IMG/VR virus record: IMGVR_UViG_3300036671_000027
Location: 1-25,094 of that record
DNA: 25,094 nt
Source of the DNA: a virus
Reading direction: 5' to 3' (one strand)
Both the position numbers and the translations under genes were made by a program. Under the pieces are notes generated by a model. The model saw nothing but the letters and a program-made list of their open reading frames with translations. It was not told the origin of the DNA and did not search any database. Positions 15,667 through 23,124 of this stretch are shown one piece after another (the first letter of the stretch is position 1; each line of letters opens with the position of its first letter).

Positions 15667-18600
15667 TTAAACGGCTGTACCCAATCTAATGGTCCAGGTT
15701 GTGTCATTATAGACCTTAACCTTGTCTGAATCAAAGATCATGCCTTCATTATCATCAATAATAATCTTATTAGTTCCAATATATGTTTTATATACGTCTG
15801 AAGGCAGAACTCCATATAAATCTGATGCAGAAATAACAAGAACACCTTCCCAATTAAAACTATTTAACCAAAATTCCCAGTCAAAACTTGTTACGCCGTC
15901 TGTTTGAACTTTAAGCCAAGGTCTAAGAAGATTACTTTGAACCTGCTGTAAATTGTTTGCCTGATAATATGCAACATTATTAAATACAAGTGGTCCAGTT
16001 AGATTAATTGCTCCAATATATAAATCAAAGCTTAATGCATTGCTAAAGGCAAGCCCCATAACTGCCCATTCTTTAACTGTTAATACTGGCTCTCTTACTA
16101 TTGAACCGTTTAAGAAATAAGATATTCCATTATAAAGTGTATTAGTTAATGAGCTGTTTGCATAAATTCTTGCTCTAGTACCCTCTGGATTATCAGCAAC
16201 CATGTAGAACTTAATTGTGTCACCTTTATACTCTATCTCAAAAATTTCAGTAGGTGTTATTGGGAATACATCTTGATCGTATCTCATCCAAACTTGAGCA
16301 GCGCTAATACGATAGTTGTCTGCAACGTTTTGATTAATTGGTATTGCTATGCCACGACTTACCAGCGGATCAAAACTTCCACGAATTTCTACTCCTGATG
16401 TTCTATTAAGATAAAGATATGGAGTACTTGCTTTGTAAATACTAAAAGGATTCTTTGCTTTGTAATCATAATATAATCCAGATCTAGTATATGGGAACAT
16501 GTCTATTCCAAATCTAGTGCCGACTGGATTAAATGAGTTATCATTAAAGGCTTGTGATGCAATGTCTAATCTTCTTAACTGAATAGGCTTTCTTAAGATG
16601 CCACGAATATTAAAGTCAAGGTGATAGACAAGTGCAAGATCGTTAAAGTCTACAGTTTGTGATGGATAGATAAGGGTGTTGTCTACTACTTCAAACTTTG
16701 TTAATAGCCAGTCTGGATAATCATTCATATCAATGATTGCACCCTCTTTTGCTGGAAGAACTGTTGTAAATGATCCTTGTGGTGCGTTTGCTCCTGTTGA
16801 TATATATTGAAAAGTTATATAGCTTCTAATAGATGCATCTGTTGTATCATATTCATAATATTTTTCTGCTCTTTCAGCCATATCTTGATAGTTGTTCCAG
16901 CCAGTAAATAAATTATTATCTAATTGCAAGTATGTTCTTTGAACTGGGTGAGAGTAGTATTCTTTTAATTGATCATATGTCCAAGAACTTGTTGTTTCAA
17001 ATTCCGCTAATTTTGTAGGAGAAGGGTATCCAAGATTAAACTGCAAAAAGTCTAAATCATAGTATTGATTTCCGACATCGTTAGTTACAAACTGAGCAAA
17101 GTATGAAAGCGGCATATAGTCTTCCCAATATCCAGAAACACCAATATCTAAGAAATAAGATCCATATGCTTGCAGTGGTAAGATTGTATAGCTTGCTGTA
17201 TGTTGAAGAAGCTCAATTGCATTTGCTGACTCTGCTGATCCAGTTGCTAAATAACTATCTATGATTGCTATACCATTGTCTTCAAAATTACTTGTTATTT
17301 CAAAAGCATTATAAGATGTGGAAAGTCCTATAGAATATATTTTTCCAGTAAACTGGTAGTTAATATCTTCTTCTCCACCAACATACATTTTTAATCCATT
17401 TTGATTGCCAAAAAATGTAGCAACATTGCCACCAAAATTAGTTACAAGAGATTGAATCTCAATACCTGCTGCAAACTTTTCATCAGATACAATAATATCT
17501 GTTGTATATATTTCTTCTTCTACTCCATTAAATAATAGATAATAATGAATCTCATCTAGGTCTTTTCTAATACTAAAAGAATTACCTGTTAGGGGACTAT
17601 AAATTTTAAATAATGTTTCTTCCGTTGATAAATTATTTGATGAAAATACACCGTAGATAGTGTGTATTGGATCACTTAAAACACTAAAGTTTGAAAAGTT
17701 AAAATAGCATCTTTCTGAGTTCCAGGAGTTATCTGGTCTAAATGTTATAAAGTTACTGTCTGTTGGATCTTGTATATCTTTGTTGTCTGTGTACAATTGT
17801 GTCAGTGTCTTTGATCCAAGAATTATGTCTGGCAAAGAATACTGTGGGGTTGTAAGAGATGTTGTTGTTGTTCTTAGATTATCAAATGTTCCTTGATCCC
17901 ACTTGGCAAAACTAGGATAGTTATAGTTTGATGTGTAATCAGCAAAAGAGTAATCAATAAATGCAGCACTACCGCCATAAGCAGAGTTAATTCCTTCTGG
18001 AGAAAGAACTCCTTGACCATAAACCCATCTACGCTTTGCAACGTTAATCGCAACAGAGTATGGATAAATAGCAACACAATCAATTTCAACTGGAGTTACA
18101 TCTGTGTATGAGTAAAAACCAAGCCAGTCTTGACTATCTCCAAACTCATCAAGTATGTCAGGCAATACAAGGGTATCTGTATTGATTGGAAGATTGATAA
18201 CTTCTTCTCCATTTAATAACACTGTTGCATTGTTTCTAATTATTCTAACATGAATAAGCATTGGTCTAAACCACTCGCCAACAAAGTGTGAAGAAAATTC
18301 TTGACCTATAACAAGTGTAAGAAATCCTGACTCAACATATAAACCATCATTAGATGAAATTGGACCAAATACTTTTTTTGGCTCATATGCATTTGAGTTA
18401 ATTCTTGTCCAAAATTCAACAGTGTATTCTTTATACTGTCCAGATTTATTTAAAAATCCTTTTCCAGGAACAATGAGAGATGGTTTGTTGTTAGAGTTTG
18501 GTGTAGTTCTTGTAATATTGCTTGCACCATAAACCATAGGCACTCCGCTATTTCTTGCAACCAAAGCATTATTGTCTACTAAATAATATCCAACTTCACC

Positions 18601-19284
18601 AGCAATGCCGTATGGATCTGCTTGCACGGCTTGAGTTGCAGACAAAGCAATGTTTGCTGGGAAAGACACTGGAGTTACTCCAAGTGAAGTAGTGTTAGAT
18701 TCTTCTGACCACTGTCCTGAGCTTATGCCATTAATATAAAAATCATAATCTCCTGCACTACCACCAGATGCATAAGTAAATTTTATTACTAATTGAAAGT
18801 CTGTATTCTCATCAACTATATCAAATGTATCTGATACAAAACTCCATGCTTGAAAAACGGAAGTTGTAAAAGATTTTAATTCTTCAATAGGTAAAGATGT
18901 AGTTGTGTCAATATATCTAAATCCTATTGATACTGATTGTAGATATGCACTATTAGAATAAAAATATGTACCGTTGCAAAAAGATCCAAGAGTTGTATTT
19001 AAATCTTGAAAGTTAACTAAATCAGGACTTATCAAACTAATAGTTGCAGTTGAGCCAGATGGTACATTTCCTTGTACAAGGGTCGTATAGCTATCTGGAA
19101 ATGGTTCTCCAGTTACTCCAACACCAGATGTTACAGATGCTCCAGTTACTGTCCAACTAGAAGTTGCATTTCTTTGCGACTCAGAAATAAGGGTAATATA
19201 ATCTGCTTGATCATCAAGTGCCCACAATATAGTAGGATGTTCTGAATATACTTTTTCAGCATACAGGTTTGATGGATTAGACAT
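15667..19284 (-). CDS. Large minor tail protein with LamG/concanavalin-like domains (1205 aa)
   Basis: The ATG at 19284 has AAGGAG four bases upstream and an extended -10 seventeen bases upstream. The N-terminus (NLYAEKVYSEHPTILWALDD) matches the opening of large minor tail proteins of actinophages. At least three stretches look like LamG/concanavalin-type jelly rolls: about 275-420 (YTVEFWTRINSN, then IHVRIIRNNATVLLNGEEVI), about 490-660 (IYGVFSSNNLSTEETLFKIY to FTGKIYSIGLSTSY), and about 1030-1130 (FEIEYKGDTIKFYMVADN to WAVMGLAFSNALSFDLYIGA). Such domains usually bind carbohydrate, so a role in adhesion to the host surface or baseplate structure is likely. No enzymatic motif was seen. It follows the reductase and precedes the head genes. 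Confidence 0.82.
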   Translation of the reverse strand: MSNPSNLYAEKVYSEHPTILWALDDQADYITLISESQRNATSSWTVTGASVTSGVGVTGEPFPDSYTTLVQGNVPSGSTATISLISPDLVNFQDLNTTLGSFCNGTYFYSNSAYLQSVSIGFRYIDTTTSLPIEELKSFTTSVFQAWSFVSDTFDIVDENTDFQLVIKFTYASGGSAGDYDFYINGISSGQWSEESNTTSLGVTPVSFPANIALSATQAVQADPYGIAGEVGYYLVDNNALVARNSGVPMVYGASNITRTTPNSNNKPSLIVPGKGFLNKSGQYKEYTVEFWTRINSNAYEPKKVFGPISSNDGLYVESGFLTLVIGQEFSSHFVGEWFRPMLIHVRIIRNNATVLLNGEEVINLPINTDTLVLPDILDEFGDSQDWLGFYSYTDVTPVEIDCVAIYPYSVAINVAKRRWVYGQGVLSPEGINSAYGGSAAFIDYSFADYTSNYNYPSFAKWDQGTFDNLRTTTTSLTTPQYSLPDIILGSKTLTQLYTDNKDIQDPTDSNFITFRPDNSWNSERCYFNFSNFSVLSDPIHTIYGVFSSNNLSTEETLFKIYSPLTGNSFSIRKDLDEIHYYLLFNGVEEEIYTTDIIVSDEKFAAGIEIQSLVTNFGGNVATFFGNQNGLKMYVGGEEDINYQFTGKIYSIGLSTSYNAFEITSNFEDNGIAIIDSYLATGSAESANAIELLQHTASYTILPLQAYGSYFLDIGVSGYWEDYMPLSYFAQFVTNDVGNQYYDLDFLQFNLGYPSPTKLAEFETTSSWTYDQLKEYYSHPVQRTYLQLDNNLFTGWNNYQDMAERAEKYYEYDTTDASIRSYITFQYISTGANAPQGSFTTVLPAKEGAIIDMNDYPDWLLTKFEVVDNTLIYPSQTVDFNDLALVYHLDFNIRGILRKPIQLRRLDIASQAFNDNSFNPVGTRFGIDMFPYTRSGLYYDYKAKNPFSIYKASTPYLYLNRTSGVEIRGSFDPLVSRGIAIPINQNVADNYRISAAQVWMRYDQDVFPITPTEIFEIEYKGDTIKFYMVADNPEGTRARIYANSSLTNTLYNGISYFLNGSIVREPVLTVKEWAVMGLAFSNALSFDLYIGAINLTGPLVFNNVAYYQANNLQQVQSNLLRPWLKVQTDGVTSFDWEFWLNSFNWEGVLVISASDLYGVLPSDVYKTYIGTNKIIIDDNEGMIFDSDKVKVYNDTTWTIRLGTAV

Positions 19285-19301
19285 ATTACTCCTTAGCCCT
19301 A

Positions 19302-19310
19302 ATTATAGCA
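19302..19310 (-). promoter_or_regulatory. Extended -10 promoter for the LamG minor tail gene
   Basis: The minus strand reads TGCTATAAT, seventeen bases before the ATG at 19284, with the SD AAGGAG between them. It comes four bases after the stop of the endonuclease VII-like fragment. Confidence 0.6.
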
Positions 19311-19314
19311 GTTG

Positions 19315-19446
19315 TCATTTATTTTTATGTCTATCAATATAGTCAACAAAGAGCCTAAGAATTGGGGGGTTATCTTTTGCTTGTCCCATAGATCTATTGC
19401 AATTTTGGCATAATGTTCCACAAACACATTTTTTACACTTTATGTA
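19315..19446 (-). pseudogene. Endonuclease VII-like C-terminal fragment without a start codon
   Basis: Directly after the reductase stop, in the same frame, 43 codons run to a TGA at 19317-19315. They encode CKKCVCGTLCQNCNRSMGQA followed by KDNPPILRLFVDYIDRH. The pattern LC-x2-CN-x3-G-x2-KDNP-x3-L-x4-YI is the C-terminal signature of recombination endonuclease VII-type (His-Me finger) nucleases, which spread among phages much like homing endonucleases. The N-terminal part with the catalytic DHxH segment is absent, and there is no ATG, GTG or TTG before the Cys cluster. It is most likely a relic of a lost nuclease gene; stop-codon read-through from the reductase or a non-standard start are less likely options. 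Confidence 0.6.
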
Positions 19447-21468
19447 TTAAATAAGACAGTTATCATTGTTGCAATATTTTTCTCCAAGGGCATCAAGATT
19501 TTCTATACCGTCATAAATAGCAGACCAGTCAATAGTTGCTATTTTGCCAATATAAGAGTTATATTCTTCTTCTGTAATTTCTTGATAAGGTTGTTGAGGG
19601 TATACTTTGTTACCCATTGGTAAAAAAGATACTGCTTTTAGTTGTCCCTCATACATATGTAGTGCTGGGGCAACAAACTTTGTTTCTTCTTCTTTATCAA
19701 AAGAAAGCGTTACAGAAACACCATTATCTGACCAGTACTTTTGAGCAGTTGCCGCTAAACCAATTTTTTCAAATAGGCTAACTTCTTTTTCTGATCTTTT
19801 ATGTCCAGATTTAATTGGAAAATAAACTACAGATGTTTCTTCTGAATAAATGTCATCTTCAATTTTATACCCAGCAGCTTTAAATAAATGTATCATGTTA
19901 TCTTGTTTTCCAAAACGAATAGCACGAAGATAAAAAGATCCTCCTGGACCCCAGTGAACTCCAGGAGTTGCACCAGAAAGAAGTGATACAGATCCAGAAG
20001 GCTTAACGGTTGTTACACGAATTGATTCACGAACACAAAGCCATTCTGAATACTGATGATCATAGTGACGAATTTTTTTGTATCCCTCATCCATCCATTC
20101 ACGAGTTATTGGCAAACCATTTTGATCAGCAAAGGATGCAATACCTGTAAGTGATGTGCCAATGCGACGATTGCGTTGCATAATTCCATTAGTTTGTGGC
20201 CAATGAGTTGGCATTAATGTAACAGTTTTTCCATAAAGGTATGCAAACTTTAATGTCTTAAGAAAATCTTCTTTAGAATCGTGACGATTTAAATGTACCT
20301 CTACAAGAGTACACATTTCTCCACTTTCAAGATCCATCTCTGCACATGGGTTCATTCCCATCACACGATAGTCTTTTCCATCTGCTGGATCTGCAAGTCT
20401 TCCATAATTACGAGCAACATCAAGCCAAATAAAACCTGGTTCTCCATTGTTAGCAATTAAATCAACATAGTCTTCATACTTAGTTCCAACTTTTGCTGAA
20501 ATTGAATTATTAGACATGTAAGACCAACCAGGATTTTTTGGATCATAAGAATTTCTTTCTGGAAATACATCAGCATTTTTTAAATTAATAAAATCTTTAT
20601 CTTCTGGTGAACCAAGAGCAAGTGTTGCCGAACGTCTTACATTGCCAGCAACAACACAGGTTCCAATTAAATTAATAATATCTACTATTGCACGAGAATC
20701 AAGGGTTTCTCCTGATCTTCCACCAACAACTCTGCGAAGACGGTCATGCAGCTCTATTAATGGTTGTGGTCCTGATGCGGTTCCACCAAAGCCTTTAATA
20801 GGAGCACCCAATGGGCGAATCTCTGAATAGTTGAACTCTTGAATGTTTTGATTAGGACGCAAGAATGAGTTTAATAATATACGAAGTGACTCTACCCAGC
20901 CTTCACGGGTATCGGGAATAACATAAGTATTTATAGGCTCTGTAGGGGCATAGATGGGCATTTCTTTGTCTTGACCAACTGTGTCAAACCCTACTCCAAT
21001 ACCCAACATAAGGGCATCCATGACCCATGAGAACAGGGCTCCAGGGTCGTTGCGGTCAATGTCTCTTGTTGAAATCATTGCACAGTTTTGAAGAGATGCT
21101 GAGTTTTTCTTTTCCATAGTCATAGCAGTTCCAAATGCCCACATACCACGGCCTGGGGGAGTCCATTTTAAATTAAACATTCTTTCATATGCTTCTTGAG
21201 CAGATTTTTGTGCCTTGTTATCATTCCAGGGAAGCCTATTATCTTTAGCATGGTTTTTTTGAACTGAGTACATACCTTCAATTACACGCTTACAAACCTC
21301 ATACCATCTTTCTTTTGTACCGTCATCTTTGACACGAGAGTACGTACGAATAAATGTAATTTCACCTAACGAGTTTGATCCAGCGTCGGTAAAGCCAAAT
21401 GGAGCTGGAGCATTCTTGTATTTTGTAATAAAATCATCTAGTAAACGAAAAGAAAAGATATCTGACAT
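19447..21468 (-). CDS. nrdJ: Adenosylcobalamin-dependent ribonucleotide reductase, class II monomeric type (673 aa)
   Basis: The enzyme reduces ribonucleotides to deoxyribonucleotides using a B12-derived radical, supplying DNA precursors without oxygen or an iron subunit. All key residues of the Lactobacillus-type reductase are visible: Cys129 in SLQNCAMIS and Cys386 as the disulfide pair; NPCAE with Asn373, thiyl-radical Cys375 and Glu377; and the C-terminal CNNDNC pair Cys666/Cys671. PPGRGMW (104-110) is also typical. The spacing of 11 between Cys375 and Cys386 equals that of Cys408/Cys419 in the L. leichmannii enzyme. The length is slightly below the usual 700-740. GAGAGG lies 12 bases before the ATG. 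It sits unusually between fibre and minor tail genes and has its own promoter-like site. Confidence 0.95.
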   Translation of the reverse strand: MSDIFSFRLLDDFITKYKNAPAPFGFTDAGSNSLGEITFIRTYSRVKDDGTKERWYEVCKRVIEGMYSVQKNHAKDNRLPWNDNKAQKSAQEAYERMFNLKWTPPGRGMWAFGTAMTMEKKNSASLQNCAMISTRDIDRNDPGALFSWVMDALMLGIGVGFDTVGQDKEMPIYAPTEPINTYVIPDTREGWVESLRILLNSFLRPNQNIQEFNYSEIRPLGAPIKGFGGTASGPQPLIELHDRLRRVVGGRSGETLDSRAIVDIINLIGTCVVAGNVRRSATLALGSPEDKDFINLKNADVFPERNSYDPKNPGWSYMSNNSISAKVGTKYEDYVDLIANNGEPGFIWLDVARNYGRLADPADGKDYRVMGMNPCAEMDLESGEMCTLVEVHLNRHDSKEDFLKTLKFAYLYGKTVTLMPTHWPQTNGIMQRNRRIGTSLTGIASFADQNGLPITREWMDEGYKKIRHYDHQYSEWLCVRESIRVTTVKPSGSVSLLSGATPGVHWGPGGSFYLRAIRFGKQDNMIHLFKAAGYKIEDDIYSEETSVVYFPIKSGHKRSEKEVSLFEKIGLAATAQKYWSDNGVSVTLSFDKEEETKFVAPALHMYEGQLKAVSFLPMGNKVYPQQPYQEITEEEYNSYIGKIATIDWSAIYDGIENLDALGEKYCNNDNCLI

Positions 21469-21504
21469 TGGATTTGTAAACCTCTCAATAAAATTAATAA
21501 TAGA

Positions 21505-21523
21505 ACTCTGTATATTGCAGAGT
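21505..21523 (-). promoter_or_regulatory. Inverted repeat at the predicted 5' end of the nrdJ transcript
   Basis: ACTCTG and CAGAGT form perfect six-base arms around seven AT-rich bases. The repeat starts about seven bases after the -10 at 21530-21538, at the expected transcription start. It could be an operator or a 5' stem-loop that stabilises the message. It does not match the NrdR box well. Confidence 0.4.
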
Positions 21524-21529
21524 ACTCTA

Positions 21530-21538
21530 AGTATATCA
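21530..21538 (-). promoter_or_regulatory. Extended -10 promoter for nrdJ
   Basis: The minus strand reads TGATATACT (TGN-TATACT), 61 bases before the ATG at 21468, in the 152-base gap between the fibre gene and nrdJ. No clear -35. The rest of the gap is AT-rich with a small palindrome GTTTTAAAAC (21565-21574) and no recognisable RNA element. Confidence 0.5.
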
Positions 21539-21620
21539 CACTGTTATAATATTTTTTTACGCTTGTTTTAAAACATTAAGCATAAAGTAAAGGTTAAGAA
21601 CTTTTAGTTTTACAAAGTAA

Positions 21621-22655
21621 TTAACTAATTACAAGTTCAGACTTACCATCTTTAACTTCTCCCCATGTAAGGGCTGGTAAGGCTGCTGATATTACAACGT
21701 TATTAATTTTATAAGATTTACCTGTAAGCAGATTCATATGCTCTGAAGATGTCCAAGAATCTGTTGCATCTACCCAGTTAAATGTTTTATTAGTAGTGCC
21801 AGTTAATGTTATACCGCCACCGTCTGCTGCTACATCTGATGTAGATCCATAGGCAAGAACAATATTCTTATCTTCTACCTGAAGTGTTTGTGTATCAATG
21901 GTAGTTGTAGTTCCATTAACTGTAAAATCTCCAGTTACTATTAAACTATTATTTACTGTTGTAGTACCGCTTGTTGAACCAATTGACAGAACGGTTGAGT
22001 CACCAGCAAAGTTAACTGTGGCTGCTGTTGTATTAAGAAGATCAAAAGATGTACTCGCTGTAGTTAACGATGTTCCTACAGATGGAGTATTAATAGTTGG
22101 GCTTGTTAAAGTTTTGTTTGTAAAAGTTTCAGTTCCTGCAATTGTGGCAAAGTCTGCATCGGATAAAGCGGTATTAAATTCTGCAAGAGTTCCAGATAAT
22201 GTATTAGTTGTAAGACTAATGGATTTATTAGAAAATGTATTTGTTGATGATGCACTAACTGTTATATCGCTTGTTAATGCAACTGTGCCTGTAGCATCTG
22301 GAAACGTAATGGTGCGATCTGCTGTAGGATCTGTAACAATTAAAGTTGTTTCAAAATCATCTGCCGTAGTGCCTTCAAATACAACACCAGTTTTTGTTTT
22401 TACATTTTGAAAAGCATCTAAATCTGCAACACCATCTGCAGCACCTTTTTCAGATAAAGAAATGGCTCCAATTTCTGCTGGAGTAATATCTGCAGATGCT
22501 TGATAATAATCTAATTCAGACCATAGCGTTGAGCCATCTCCTATTTTAAAAGAATAAATAGTGCTATTGTATCCAATTTCACCTTCATTAAGGATTGGGT
22601 CTGCGGCATTCCATTCAGAGGTTGTACCTCTACGCATTTGAATTCTAGTTGCCAC
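21621..22655 (-). CDS. Tail fibre / receptor-binding protein with Mtd_N-like head (344 aa)
   Basis: The start is GTG at 22655, set by GGAGGT five bases upstream; no ATG lies nearby before the domain. Residues 3-50 (RIQMRRGTTSEWNAADPILN, then EGEIGY, FKIGDGSTLWSELDY) match the N-terminal domain of the major tropism determinant family, which anchors fibres to the virion. Residues 92-130 hold a copy of the FEG-x-DDFETTL-x-TDPTADRTITFP module also found in the neighbouring 652-residue gene. Then come Thr/Ser-rich repeats (TFTNKTLTSPTINTP) and a C-terminal region (LQVEDKNIVLAYGSTSDVAA to FNWVDATDSWTSSEHMNLLT) frequent in uncultivated aquatic phages. It probably forms a trimeric fibre. Chaperoned or variable receptor tips were not seen. 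Confidence 0.8.
   Translation of the reverse strand: MATRIQMRRGTTSEWNAADPILNEGEIGYNSTIYSFKIGDGSTLWSELDYYQASADITPAEIGAISLSEKGAADGVADLDAFQNVKTKTGVVFEGTTADDFETTLIVTDPTADRTITFPDATGTVALTSDITVSASSTNTFSNKSISLTTNTLSGTLAEFNTALSDADFATIAGTETFTNKTLTSPTINTPSVGTSLTTASTSFDLLNTTAATVNFAGDSTVLSIGSTSGTTTVNNSLIVTGDFTVNGTTTTIDTQTLQVEDKNIVLAYGSTSDVAADGGGITLTGTTNKTFNWVDATDSWTSSEHMNLLTGKSYKINNVVISAALPALTWGEVKDGKSELVIS
22264..22385 (-). repeat. Fibre module copy C (in the 344-aa fibre gene)
   Basis: Encodes FEGTTADDFETTLIVTDPTA followed by DRTITFPDATGTVALTSDI. Related copies lie at 23685-23805 and 24863-24985. Confidence 0.75.
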
Positions 22656-22678
22656 AATTTACCTCCAGATTATGTTTA

Positions 22679-22687
22679 ATTATAGCA
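22679..22687 (-). promoter_or_regulatory. Extended -10 promoter for the 344-aa fibre gene
   Basis: The minus strand reads TGCTATAAT, 23 bases before the GTG start at 22655 and just after the stop of the preceding gene at 22695. The SD GGAGGT lies between them. Confidence 0.55.
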
Positions 22688-22694
22688 GAATTTG

Positions 22695-23096
22695 TCATGC
22701 TGCTGACCCGCCATCAATTGTCATTGCAAAAGATGTTGTTGCTGGTGATCCACCATCAAGACTTTGCCATATAAAAGATGGGAGCGTAACTCCATTGCCA
22801 TTGTACTGATATGTACCATCTACAAACCCTGCGCTATCATGATTGTGATCTACAATAGAAACGGTATCATCATAATTTGCTAATGGAACCCAGTTATCAC
22901 CATAATAGTAATACACTTTTAAAGTTGTTGTATCTAAATGCATTGCACCACTTGAAGGGCTAACTGGGAAAGTACTTCCAACAGTTATTGCACTTCCACT
23001 AAATGCTGTGGTTTGTACAGAATTATCTGGGAATGTAACTCCAGTAGCAACCTTGAGTCCTTGTTTAACTACAAAGTCTTTATTGTTAGTTGCCAC
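22695..23096 (-). CDS. Small fibre-associated structural protein (133 aa)
   Basis: Begins with GTG at 23096 and MATNNKDFVVKQGLKVATGV. The section TFPDNSVQTTAFSGSAITVG, then LDTTTLKVYYYYGDNWVPLA, is a common element of phage tail fibre and virion proteins in which a short beta unit presents an aromatic strip. The C-terminus is short (ATTSFAMTIDGGSAA). No good SD precedes the start: AAGGG lies 14 bases away, and a six-pair inverted repeat (23095-23100 with 23114-23119) would hide the start codon in the message. A nine-base direct repeat AGTTCACAT (plus strand, 23100-23108 and 23117-23125) also lies in the gap. Likely a subunit or extension of the adjacent fibres. Confidence 0.65.
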   Translation of the reverse strand: MATNNKDFVVKQGLKVATGVTFPDNSVQTTAFSGSAITVGSTFPVSPSSGAMHLDTTTLKVYYYYGDNWVPLANYDDTVSIVDHNHDSAGFVDGTYQYNGNGVTLPSFIWQSLDGGSPATTSFAMTIDGGSAA

Positions 23097-23124
23097 TGAA
23101 GTTCACATATCCCTTCAGTTCACA

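Noticed and set aside
21565-21574. Palindrome GTTTTAAAAC as a terminator after the fibre gene
   Set aside because: On the coding strand it is not followed by a T-run and has no GC pairs beyond the ends, so it is too weak.
21469-21620. Cobalamin riboswitch or NrdR box before nrdJ
   Set aside because: I see no B12-box-like sequence or multi-stem leader, and the palindrome at 21505-21523 does not fit the NrdR consensus well. Only the promoter and inverted repeat are reported.
21898-22410. Plus-strand open frame of 170 codons
   Set aside because: Antisense to the Mtd_N-type fibre gene; the valine-rich product is an artefact of Thr/Asn codons on the coding strand.
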